From an uncultured Granulicatella sp. (GTDB lineage Bacteria > Bacillota > Bacilli > Lactobacillales > Aerococcaceae): 9,443 nucleotides of DNA. Below the pieces are notes generated by a model that made no database searches, was not told where the DNA came from, and saw only the letters and a program-made list of their open reading frames with translations. Both the position numbers and the translations under genes were made by a program. Shown here in pieces: positions 1 through 6,446 of the stretch. The stretch spans positions 1-9,443 of the forward strand of contig CAKPVL010000041.1 in assembly GCA_934193545.1 (NCBI GenBank), in the 5' to 3' direction. The stretch's first letter is position 1. Each line of letters starts with the position of its first letter.

Positions 1-305
1 AGAGTGTACGATTTTTCTTTTACTCTATTTCCATTAGTATCAATGTATTCTTTTTCAGAATTCTTTAGTGGGGCTACTGTTGCTTCCCAGTTAAAGGTTT
101 CAGATGGCTGCGTACCGTCTGTTTTATAATTGCTAACATCTTGAGCTGTCGCTTGTGTCGTCACTTGAGTGGTCTCTTCTGTTGAAGCTTCAGCAGTTGT
201 CACTTGTGTCGTTTCAGTATCTGTTTTCATATTAGAGCAACCTGCCGCTACTAGCGATAACAGTGCAACACTACCTAATAAAAAGCGTTTTGTTTCTTTC
301 TTCAT
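1..305 (-). CDS. Putative lipoprotein, N-terminal part (gene runs off the window)
   Basis: About 101 N-terminal residues are visible; the C-terminus lies beyond base 1. The protein begins with a lipoprotein signal peptide: basic MKKETKR, a hydrophobic stretch (about residues 8-21) and a lipobox-like LVAAGC with the modifiable cysteine at about residue 23. After the cysteine comes a low-complexity Thr/Glu/Gln/Ala linker (about 25-56) containing TTQVTT twice, then a more normal segment with NWEATVAPL and a charged KNSEKEYIDTNGN stretch. It should be anchored to the outer face of the membrane. Two ATGs lie in tandem (308 and 305). The purine-rich AAAGAGGGG site suits the second slightly better, giving the usual MKK start, but 308 is possible. 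It has its own promoter just downstream of the phosphoglucomutase terminator, so it is a separate transcription unit. I do not recognise the mature domain and assign no function. Confidence 0.75.
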   Translation of the reverse strand, partial: MKKETKRFLLGSVALLSLVAAGCSNMKTDTETTQVTTAEASTEETTQVTTQATAQDVSNYKTDGTQPSETFNWEATVAPLKNSEKEYIDTNGNRVKEKSYT

Positions 306-366
306 CATATTCCCCTCTTTATCTTTCAAGCTTGTGTACTTTATTACTTTTTTATAATACAAACGT

Positions 367-395
367 ATTATAACATATTATTTTTTCTTTCACAA
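367..395 (-). promoter_or_regulatory. Sigma-A-type promoter of the lipoprotein gene
   Basis: On the minus strand there is TTGTGA (395-390), a 17-base spacer, then a perfect TATAAT (372-367). It lies about 60 bases upstream of the lipoprotein start and downstream of the phosphoglucomutase terminator, so it gives the lipoprotein independent transcription. Confidence 0.7.
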
Positions 396-412
396 CATTA
401 CTTTAAATAATC

Positions 413-443
413 AAAAAAGCACTCCCACCATCGTGAGAGTGCT
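413..443 (-). terminator. Intrinsic terminator of the phosphoglucomutase gene
   Basis: In minus-strand sense, an 11-base-pair stem (AGCACTCTCAC with GTGGGAGTGCT, one G-U wobble) closes a GATG loop and runs straight into six T residues. It starts 12 bases after the pgcA stop codon. Confidence 0.9.
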
Positions 444-454
444 CGCTTCATTGA

Positions 455-2173
455 TTATTGTAATTTTTCTAAGTCGGCTTGTAATGCTGCAACTTTTTCT
501 TTTGCAGCTTCTTCGCTATCCGCTTTAGCACCGATATAGAACTTGATTTTTGGTTCTGTACCACTTGGTCGAACTGCAATCCAAGATCCATCTTCTAAGA
601 TGTATTTCAATACGTTAGAAGTTGGAAGGCCGATTTCAGAAACGACACCGTTCGCATCTTTTTGTTCATTTACTGCGAAGTCTTGTGCTAGAGCTACTTT
701 CAATCCTCCAAAGCTTGTTGGAACTGAAGCGCGTAAACCGTCAAGTAATGCTTTAATTTTTTGTGGGCCTTCTAAACCAGCTACTGTTACAGAAATTGTT
801 TTTTCTAAGAAGTAACCATGTTTTGCATATAATGCTTGAAGTCCGTCATATAAAGTCTTACCTTCGTTCTTGAAGTGAGCCGCTACTTCTGTAAGTAATA
901 ACACTGCTTGCACGGCATCTTTATCACGGACGAATGATTTTACAAGGTATCCGTAGCTTTCTTCGAAACCGAACATGAAAGTATGGTCGCCAGTTTCTTC
1001 GTCGTGTTGAATTTGTTCTGCGATGAATTTGAATCCTGTTAATACATTCATCATTTCAGCGCCATAACTCTTAGCAACTGCTGTTGGAAGTTCGCTACTT
1101 ACGATTGATTTCACGACAAGCGCGTTATTTGGAAGTGTTCCTGCTTGTTGGTGAGCATATAATAAGTAATCGACTAAGATAGCTGCGATTTGGTTCCCTG
1201 TAATTACTTGGTAGCTTCCATCTGGTAAGCGTACAGCTGCACCCATACGGTCCGCATCAGGGTCAGTCGCTAATAATACATCAGCTCCTACTTTTTTCCC
1301 TAATTCTACCGCATATTCAAATGCGCCTGCTTCTTCAGGGTTTGGAGATTTAACTGTTGAGAAGTCTCCATCCGGCACCGCTTGTTCTTCAACAACGTGC
1401 AATCCTTTGAAGTTTGCTTGTTCTAATGCTTTTTCTACAAGCATCAAACCAGTTCCGTGTAATGGTGTATAAACCACTGATAATCCTTCCACATCGCTAA
1501 GAAGTTTTGGATTTACAGAGACTGTTTTAATTTCTTTCAAGTACGCATCATCGACATCTTTTCCGATAATCGTTACAAGTCCTGATGCTTCTAAAGCTTT
1601 ATCATCGAGCACTTCGATTTCAAGAGGATTTGCCACTTGGCGAACGTACGCTGTTAATGCATCCGCATCTTTTGGAGGCATTTGACCGCCGTCTTCACCG
1701 TATACTTTATATCCGTTGTAAGCTGCTGGATTATGACTCGCTGTAATCATAATTCCAGCAAATGTATGCAAGTGACGTACCGCAAATGATAATTCTGGTG
1801 TTGGACGTAAGCTTTCAAATACATATGACTTAATCCCGTGAGTTGCTAATGTACGTGCAGACTCCATTGCGAATTCTGGTGAAAAATGACGTGAATCGTA
1901 AGCAATCGCTACCCCACGTTTTTTCGCTTCTTCCCCGTAAGTTTCAATTAAGCGTGATAATCCTTCTGTTGCCTGACGCACTGTGTAAGTGTTCATGCGA
2001 TTAATCCCAGGGCCAACAATTCCACGCATTCCCGCAGTACCAAACTCTAATGGTGTATAGAAGGCTTCCTCTTTTTGAACGTCATCCATTGATTGTAATT
2101 GCACCTTTAATCCTTCTTCTAGCGCATCAAAAGATTCCCATAGTTTTGCTGTTTCTTTCCAACTCATTTGCAT
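455..2173 (-). CDS. pgcA: Alpha-phosphoglucomutase / phospho-sugar mutase (PgcA type)
   Basis: Cytoplasmic alpha-D-phosphohexomutase interconverting glucose-1-phosphate and glucose-6-phosphate, which supplies UDP-glucose for cell-envelope polysaccharides and glycolipids. At 572 residues it has the expected full length, with all four family signatures. These are the phosphoserine loop TASHNP (catalytic Ser at about 146), the Mg-binding loop DPDADR (304-309), the sugar-binding GFEESYGY (402-409), and the C-terminal phosphate-binding RPSGTEPKIKF (from 535). The N-terminal FGTAGMRG motif is also typical of the bacterial PgcA/PGM2-like branch. The start is ambiguous: ATG at 2173 lies only four bases after AAGGAG, while ATG at 2167 (MSWKE) has better spacing and matches the family's usual MTW/MSW N-terminus as I recall it. 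The gene is probably monocistronic, with a good promoter just upstream and a terminator downstream. Phosphomannomutase side activity is possible. Confidence 0.95.
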   Translation of the reverse strand: MQMSWKETAKLWESFDALEEGLKVQLQSMDDVQKEEAFYTPLEFGTAGMRGIVGPGINRMNTYTVRQATEGLSRLIETYGEEAKKRGVAIAYDSRHFSPEFAMESARTLATHGIKSYVFESLRPTPELSFAVRHLHTFAGIMITASHNPAAYNGYKVYGEDGGQMPPKDADALTAYVRQVANPLEIEVLDDKALEASGLVTIIGKDVDDAYLKEIKTVSVNPKLLSDVEGLSVVYTPLHGTGLMLVEKALEQANFKGLHVVEEQAVPDGDFSTVKSPNPEEAGAFEYAVELGKKVGADVLLATDPDADRMGAAVRLPDGSYQVITGNQIAAILVDYLLYAHQQAGTLPNNALVVKSIVSSELPTAVAKSYGAEMMNVLTGFKFIAEQIQHDEETGDHTFMFGFEESYGYLVKSFVRDKDAVQAVLLLTEVAAHFKNEGKTLYDGLQALYAKHGYFLEKTISVTVAGLEGPQKIKALLDGLRASVPTSFGGLKVALAQDFAVNEQKDANGVVSEIGLPTSNVLKYILEDGSWIAVRPSGTEPKIKFYIGAKADSEEAAKEKVAALQADLEKLQ

Positions 2174-2213
2174 CCGTCTCCTTCTACTGAGTAATAATGT
2201 CTTACCTTCTTTT

Positions 2214-2242
2214 ATTATCTATGATTTTCCGAATAGTTTCAA
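2214..2242 (-). promoter_or_regulatory. Sigma-A-type promoter of pgcA
   Basis: Minus-strand TTGAAA (2242-2237), a 17-base spacer and GATAAT (2219-2214), each hexamer one base off consensus. It lies in the 81-base gap between the upstream LysR gene and pgcA, about 40 bases before the start codon. No terminator is visible in that gap, so read-through from the LysR gene could add to expression. Confidence 0.7.
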
Positions 2243-2254
2243 CCTCTTTGTGAA

Positions 2255-3187
2255 CTAAAAATCAAGATTTTGAACTTCGAAGCCGTATTCCTGAATATGT
2301 GTTTTCAGCATATGCAAGAATCGCTCTGCTTCCTTCGATAATTTTCGTTGATCGTGTTGTAAGATTCCGAGTTCCATTGTATCTTCTACGTCCAGAGGAA
2401 CCGCAACAATCTTGTCGTCGTTTAGCTTGCTACTAATAATCCCTGAACTGATGGTGTATCCATTTAGACCTATCATTAGGTTAAAGATGGTCGCACGGTC
2501 ACTTACCTTAATACTCTTCTTATGCTCCATCGTGCTGAGGATTTCCTCTGAGAAGTAGAATGAGTTTTCTTCCCCTTGCTCATAAGATAAATAAGGGTAG
2601 TCTTCTAACTCTTCTAATGTGATACTCTTCTTCTCTGCTAATGGATTTTGCGTGCTTAAGAATACGTGCGGTTGTGCCGTGAAGAGTGGCGTGAAGACTA
2701 AGTTCTTTTCTTTGAATAATTTTTCCATGACTTTGCGGTTAAAATCATTCAAATACAGGACACCAATCTCGCTCTTATAGTTCGTTAAGTCTTCTAGAAT
2801 GTTTTGTGTTTCCGTTTCACGAAGCGTGAATTGATATTCGTCTCCTGCTTCCTTTTGAATAAAATCAACGAAGGCATGCACCACGAACGCATAGTGTTGC
2901 GCCGATACAGAGAATGTCCGTTTCCGTTTCGTTTGTCTCTTATATTTTTCTTCCATCAAATTGACTTGGTCGAGGACTTGGCGAGCATAGACTAAAAACT
3001 CACGCCCTTCTCCCGTCAATGTAATTCCGGTATTCCCCCGTTGAAAGAGGGTAATATCCATTTCTAATTCCAACTCACGAATGGCCTTTGATAAACTTGG
3101 TTGGCTGACATATAAGTCTTTTGCGGCTTCATTCATAGAGCCTTTTTCAACGATCTTCTCAAAATAAATTAATTGTTGAATTCTCAT
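2255..3187 (-). CDS. LysR-family transcriptional regulator, CpsY/MtaR-like
   Basis: A 310-residue LysR-type regulator of normal length. Residues 1-60 form the winged helix-turn-helix; the region SMNEAAKDLYVSQPSLSKAI carries the typical Ala-Ala-x-x-Leu and Ser-Gln-Pro-x-Leu-Ser pattern. A linker helix (about 60-90) with a very basic patch KYKRQTKRKR leads into the effector-binding domain (about 90-300). The N-terminus (MRIQQL, GSMNEAAK, GITLTGEGREFLVYARQV) closely resembles the streptococcal CpsY/MtaR/MetR group, as I remember it; those members control methionine uptake or envelope and immune-evasion genes. Assigning the same regulon here is only inference, since no methionine gene is in view. 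AAGGGAG lies 7 bases before the ATG. The gene follows the EIIC gene on the same strand but is separated from it by a terminator and has its own -10 element, so it is probably not part of that operon. Confidence 0.9.
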   Translation of the reverse strand: MRIQQLIYFEKIVEKGSMNEAAKDLYVSQPSLSKAIRELELEMDITLFQRGNTGITLTGEGREFLVYARQVLDQVNLMEEKYKRQTKRKRTFSVSAQHYAFVVHAFVDFIQKEAGDEYQFTLRETETQNILEDLTNYKSEIGVLYLNDFNRKVMEKLFKEKNLVFTPLFTAQPHVFLSTQNPLAEKKSITLEELEDYPYLSYEQGEENSFYFSEEILSTMEHKKSIKVSDRATIFNLMIGLNGYTISSGIISSKLNDDKIVAVPLDVEDTMELGILQHDQRKLSKEAERFLHMLKTHIQEYGFEVQNLDF

Positions 3188-3212
3188 CCGACCACTCCCT
3201 TCTATTACGCTT

Positions 3213-3221
3213 ATTGTACCA
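3213..3221 (-). promoter_or_regulatory. Extended -10 promoter element of the CpsY/MtaR-like gene
   Basis: Minus-strand TGGTACAAT fits the extended -10 form (TGn followed by a TATAAT-like hexamer), about 26 bases before the start codon. No good -35 is present; the position is filled by the T-rich tail of the upstream terminator. Confidence 0.5.
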
Positions 3222-3231
3222 TCTTCTAGCG

Positions 3232-3272
3232 AAAATAAAAATAAACTCCTCCATGCAAATGCATGAAGGAGT
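3232..3272 (-). terminator. Intrinsic terminator of the panE-like / EIIC operon
   Basis: In minus-strand sense, a 12-base-pair stem (ACTCCTTCATGC with GCATGGAGGAGT, one wobble pair) closes an ATTT loop and is followed by a T-rich run interrupted by single A residues. It lies 18 bases after the EIIC-like stop codon. Confidence 0.85.
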
Positions 3273-3290
3273 CGATAGGAATTACGTTGA

Positions 3291-4340
3291 TTACTCTTGG
3301 AATTTGAATACCACTGAAGAATCGTATAATTTTAATACATTTTCAAATACAATCTTACTTGCGATGGCTGCTGCAATTGGAACAACGAACCATACAATAG
3401 CTGCTAAGGCAACATTCAATCCAGCATCGATAGAAGCTAACGGTCCTACCAATCCTACGATACCGAACCCTGCAGATTGTGGAGTACCACTTACTGAGAA
3501 TAGCGCTACTGGAATCGCTGAAAGAATCGCTGTTGATAAACATGGAATCAAGATTACTGGATATTTGAATAAGTTAGGCATCATTAATTTCATAGCTCCA
3601 AGAGCGATGGCTAATGTTACCCCTGAGTTATTGACTTTCCATGAGTGTACTACTAATGCTACGGCTGTTGCGGCAACCCCCATAGCAGCCGCCCCGGCAG
3701 ACACGCCGTTTAATTGAATCGCTAACCCAATTGCTACTGTAGAAATTGGAGAGATAATTAATGTTGCAAATGAGCAACAGATTAAAATTGACATCAAGAT
3801 TGGTTGTAATGTTGTGAACTCGTTGATAACTGTACCAATAGCAGTAGTAATCATTTTAACGTGTGGTAATAATAGCAACCCGATAAAGGCAGAACCCACT
3901 CCGACAACGATTGGCATTGCAACAACGGCTGTTGAACCAAATTTATCTTTGATCAGCATTAACATTCCAACAGCGATACCAGCAGTGACCATTGTATTAA
4001 TTAAGTCCCCTGTCCCAGCACCAACATATTTTTGAAGTTCTGCATTATACGTAACAACCCCACTGGCTACGAAGCAGGCCCCTGCAACGACCATCATCGG
4101 CATTGGTTTGAGGCCGAATTGTAATCCGATTAAGCCCCCAATAATGAGTGGTGTTGCTAATTGGAAAATAACCGCGATTTGTGTAATTGTTACTGCGATA
4201 GGATATTGACTAAAATATTTTAAAATTGCTGAAAGAACGGCATTTGGAATCAGTCCGACAATAACCCCTAAGGCTGTCCCTGCTAAGATTTTATTGATAA
4301 AAACTGAAGCCGTCATTTTTTGTTTTGCTTGTGCTTCCAT
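3291..4340 (-). CDS. Stand-alone EIIC-like membrane protein (PTS_EIIC_2 / PfoR family)
   Basis: A 349-residue, very hydrophobic protein with about nine or ten predicted membrane segments (for example about 17-40, 48-75, 80-98, 113-131, 137-158, 183-208, 215-232, 240-255, 260-283, 305-333). Gly/Ala/Pro-rich motifs such as ISPISTVAIG (196-205), the NGVSAGAAAMG loop (211-221) and SGTPQSAGFG (284-293) match the PTS_EIIC_2 (Pfam) / PfoR (COG3641) family. The family was named after a Clostridium perfringens protein linked to perfringolysin O expression and is now often annotated as a PTS sugar permease. No EIIA or EIIB domain is fused, and none is encoded nearby, so phosphotransfer coupling is doubtful; this could be a secondary transporter or channel. 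AGAGGGGG precedes the ATG by about 8 bases. It follows the PanE-like gene by 24 bases with no terminator between them, so the two are almost surely co-transcribed and probably share a substrate. The substrate cannot be read from the sequence. Confidence 0.75.
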   Translation of the reverse strand: MEAQAKQKMTASVFINKILAGTALGVIVGLIPNAVLSAILKYFSQYPIAVTITQIAVIFQLATPLIIGGLIGLQFGLKPMPMMVVAGACFVASGVVTYNAELQKYVGAGTGDLINTMVTAGIAVGMLMLIKDKFGSTAVVAMPIVVGVGSAFIGLLLLPHVKMITTAIGTVINEFTTLQPILMSILICCSFATLIISPISTVAIGLAIQLNGVSAGAAAMGVAATAVALVVHSWKVNNSGVTLAIALGAMKLMMPNLFKYPVILIPCLSTAILSAIPVALFSVSGTPQSAGFGIVGLVGPLASIDAGLNVALAAIVWFVVPIAAAIASKIVFENVLKLYDSSVVFKFQE

Positions 4341-4364
4341 AGTTTTGTCCCCCTCTACTGCGAG

Positions 4365-5312
4365 CTATTTAGCTCCAAGAATTTGTTCTTTACAATGAAC
4401 CAATGCTGTTAAAAAGGCACAATATGGTGTTGGAACTCCATATTTTTGTCCTTTACGCACCACCGCTCCATTGATATAGTCGATTTCTGTTAAACGATTG
4501 TTTTCATTTAAATCTTGATACATCGATGGGTGATGAAGCCCAATTGTTTCACGATTATAACAATTCTTTTCGATAAAATCCACAATTTCTGAAACATTTA
4601 ACAGAATGTTTTCATTTTTTGCAACTTCTGAAAATTCTTTCACAATATTTTCAACTATCATATGAGCCGGCGTTGTAGAGCCAAATTCATACATATTACT
4701 CATCAAGATAGTACAAAGTCCGTTCATCGTTCCATTCACACATGCTTTCTTATAAATGGCAAATAGAATATTTTCAGAATAGCTTGCATTCAATCCTCCA
4801 CTATTCAAAACATTCACGATTTCTTCGGCATTGGCTTGTGCTTTTGGTGTATCCACCAAGTTCTTCAAGGCGACTGTTCCACTACCAAAGAGTTTCACGC
4901 GGCCAGGACCTTCCATTCCAGCAGTCCACATCGTATTTCCAATAAAGATATCTTCTTTTGGAACAAACTGTTCAATCACTTCTTCATGTCCAATACCATT
5001 GAGTAAGCACAGCACTTTGGTTTCATCATGAATGACTGGTTTCAAGTCGGTTAGCATGCTTTCTAGTTGCATCGCTTTTGTAAATAAGATAATGAGGTCA
5101 CTTGTCATTGCTTCGGTGACTTCACTTTGAAGCACAGCTGGCAACTTCACAATGACTTCTTCTCCATTGTAGTTGGCTTTAAGTCCCTCCTTTTGAATGG
5201 CATCCACATGATCTTTCCATCCATCCACTAGAAGCACTTCATGCCCTGCTTGATGGAGCATTAACCCAAAGCGACTTCCCATGGCACCAGCACCTGCGAT
5301 TGTAATTTTCAT
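4365..5312 (-). CDS. Ketopantoate reductase-like NAD(P)H-dependent 2-oxo acid reductase (PanE/ApbA family)
   Basis: A 315-residue cytoplasmic enzyme of the ketopantoate reductase family. An N-terminal Rossmann fold opens with GAGAMGS (7-13). The family's active-site positions all look filled: Lys79 (FTKA), Asn105 (LLNGIG), the catalytic Lys189 followed by Asn193 (KACVN), Ser263 (HPSMYQD) and Glu276 (TEIDYINGAVV). The reference reaction is reduction of 2-dehydropantoate to pantoate in pantothenate/CoA synthesis. However, no panB, panC or panD gene lies here, and a PanE homologue of Lactococcus is known to act as a D-2-hydroxyacid dehydrogenase on branched-chain 2-oxo acids, so that role is a real alternative. 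A strong AAGGAGG lies 7 bases before the ATG. It is the first gene of a two-gene operon with the EIIC-like protein and is transcribed divergently from a LysR gene that probably controls it. Confidence 0.88.
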   Translation of the reverse strand: MKITIAGAGAMGSRFGLMLHQAGHEVLLVDGWKDHVDAIQKEGLKANYNGEEVIVKLPAVLQSEVTEAMTSDLIILFTKAMQLESMLTDLKPVIHDETKVLCLLNGIGHEEVIEQFVPKEDIFIGNTMWTAGMEGPGRVKLFGSGTVALKNLVDTPKAQANAEEIVNVLNSGGLNASYSENILFAIYKKACVNGTMNGLCTILMSNMYEFGSTTPAHMIVENIVKEFSEVAKNENILLNVSEIVDFIEKNCYNRETIGLHHPSMYQDLNENNRLTEIDYINGAVVRKGQKYGVPTPYCAFLTALVHCKEQILGAK

Positions 5313-5343
5313 CGTAATTCCTCCTTTATATTTAAAAAACCTT

Positions 5344-5372
5344 ATTGTTTCCGTCTTTATTCTTTGTTACAA
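5344..5372 (-). promoter_or_regulatory. Probable promoter of the panE-like / EIIC operon
   Basis: Minus-strand TTGTAA (5372-5367), a 17-base spacer and AACAAT (5349-5344), four matches of six in each hexamer. The weak hexamers suit an activated promoter. Its -35 lies within the left half of the inverted repeat at 5365-5385. Confidence 0.4.
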
Positions 5373-5373
5373 T
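5345..5373 (+). promoter_or_regulatory. Probable promoter of the divergent LysR gene
   Basis: Plus-strand TTGTTT (5345-5350), a 17-base spacer and TACAAT (5368-5373). The -10 and the expected start point fall inside the inverted repeat at 5365-5385, an arrangement typical of LysR autorepression. It almost exactly overlaps the opposing promoter. Confidence 0.5.
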
Positions 5374-5385
5374 CATTGTGTAACA
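5365..5385. promoter_or_regulatory. Perfect inverted repeat, likely LysR operator
   Basis: TGTTACA, seven bases, TGTAACA: a perfect 7-base dyad with a 7-base spacer, centred in the gap between the divergent LysR and panE-like genes. It contains a TTAC...GTAA core (T-N13-A), similar to LysR-type T-N11-A boxes. It covers the LysR -10 and touches the -35 of the opposing operon. Binding by the adjacent LysR protein is inferred. Confidence 0.6.
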
Positions 5386-5413
5386 GTTCACTTAAAAGAA
5401 TAGGAGATGTCCA

Positions 5414-6301
5414 ATGGATATTAAACACCTTCACTACTTCATAAGTATCGTTGACCATGGCGGATATTCTAATGCCGCTCGTAGTTTATTCATTACGCAA
5501 CCGACCCTTTCTCAAACCATTAAAAAATTAGAATCCGAATTACATACTCCGCTTTTTATTCAGCAAACTAACAATAGTATTCGACTGACTGAAGCTGGAC
5601 AGCTCTTATACGATAATGGTAAGAAAATCATTTCTCTCATGGAAGGGACTGTGGCTCAAATCCATGAACTCAATCAACCTCAAAAAGAAACGATTCGAAT
5701 TGGGCTACCGACACTTTTTGCGATCAAATTAATGCCTGAGTTCTCGCGTTTTATGATGTCACATCCTTCGATTCACTTAACGATGGTACAAGGCGGTTCG
5801 CGTGAGCTTCAAAACGCTCTTGTAAACGAAGAAATCGACCTTGGTGTTCTCTCTTTTCCAAAGATTGAGTCTGACATTGTGATTGAACCGTTCCAACAAA
5901 ACTTCGTAGGGTATCACGCAAGTCTTGTCGTTCCAAAGGGGCATCCCTTAGCGACTAGAGATTCCGTCACCTTTGAAGATTTAAAGGATGAACGATTCAG
6001 CACTCTATCTAAACACTTTATGCTTGGAAAGTTATTACACCAACGCTCAAGACATTTTGGTTTTGAACCGAATATCGTTTATGTGGACGACAACTGGGAA
6101 GTTCTCCTTGCCAGTCTTGCAACATTTAACTCGGTCTGCATCATGGCTTTAGAGTATAAAGAATTCTACCCAGACGACAATCTTGTTTGGATTCCACTGT
6201 TAGATAAAAATGGATTTTTCCCCATCGGAGTGGCCTATCGTCCAAACGAAACATATTCGCAAAACATCTTAGAACTCATTGAATTATTACGAACTTTATA
6301 A
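5414..6301 (+). CDS. LysR-family transcriptional regulator, divergent from the panE-like / EIIC operon
   Basis: A 295-residue LysR-type regulator of typical length. The N-terminal winged helix-turn-helix (about 1-60) contains GGYSNAARSLFITQPTLSQT and the wing segment IRLTEAGQLLY. A linker helix follows to about residue 88, and the periplasmic-binding-protein-like effector domain starts near KETIRIGLPTLFA (91-103). The first half of that domain contains GSRELQNALVNEEIDLGVL (118-136) and the second a conserved LVVPKGHPLA (171-180). AGGAG is 7 bases before the ATG. It is the only plus-strand gene in the window. The usual LysR pattern, a regulator reading away from its target and sharing a promoter region, suggests that it controls the panE-like/EIIC operon and itself. 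The effector is unknown; a 2-oxo or 2-hydroxy acid handled by the neighbouring genes is a reasonable guess. It is clearly distinct from the other LysR protein at 2255-3187. Confidence 0.9.
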   Translation: MDIKHLHYFISIVDHGGYSNAARSLFITQPTLSQTIKKLESELHTPLFIQQTNNSIRLTEAGQLLYDNGKKIISLMEGTVAQIHELNQPQKETIRIGLPTLFAIKLMPEFSRFMMSHPSIHLTMVQGGSRELQNALVNEEIDLGVLSFPKIESDIVIEPFQQNFVGYHASLVVPKGHPLATRDSVTFEDLKDERFSTLSKHFMLGKLLHQRSRHFGFEPNIVYVDDNWEVLLASLATFNSVCIMALEYKEFYPDDNLVWIPLLDKNGFFPIGVAYRPNETYSQNILELIELLRTL

Positions 6302-6352
6302 GGATTCCTCTGTTTTCATTGTACCTTCCTTGTGAAGTTTTTACCAATTGAA

Positions 6353-6384
6353 TTTTCTTATAGCTGTATTAGTTTTTCTTATAG
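6353..6384. repeat. Pair of 11-base direct repeats, 21 bases apart
   Basis: TTTTCTTATAG occurs at 6353-6363 and again at 6374-6384, exactly 21 bases start to start (two helical turns). The rest of the 145-base gap between the convergent LysR and aminopeptidase genes holds only the terminator. No role can be assigned. Confidence 0.5.
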
Positions 6385-6390
6385 AACAAC

Positions 6391-6435
6391 AAAAAAGGAA
6401 CGAACTTTTCTCAAAGTTCGCTCCTTATATTTTTT
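6391..6435. terminator. Bidirectional intrinsic terminator between convergent genes
   Basis: A 14-base-pair hairpin (6395-6408 with 6413-6426) closes a four-base loop. Read on the minus strand, it is fully paired with one wobble, has a GAGA loop and runs into TTTTTT, ending the aminopeptidase unit. Read on the plus strand, it has one A-C mismatch and is followed by ATATTTTTT, so it can also end the LysR transcript. Confidence 0.85.
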
Positions 6436-6446
6436 AATTCATTGAA

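Noticed and set aside
3214..3717. Long plus-strand open frame opposite the EIIC-like gene
   Set aside because: It is antisense to a clear membrane-protein gene, and its composition (Thr/Ala/Asn/Pro-rich) is that of a hydrophobic gene read backwards.
2255..4340. CpsY/MtaR-like gene as third gene of the panE-like/EIIC operon
   Set aside because: A good intrinsic terminator (3232-3272) and a separate extended -10 lie between them, so independent transcription is more likely.
5313..5413. Riboswitch or T-box leader upstream of the panE-like operon
   Set aside because: The gap is 101 bases and the predicted leader only about 25 bases, too short for a known riboswitch; the only structured element is the DNA dyad over the promoters.
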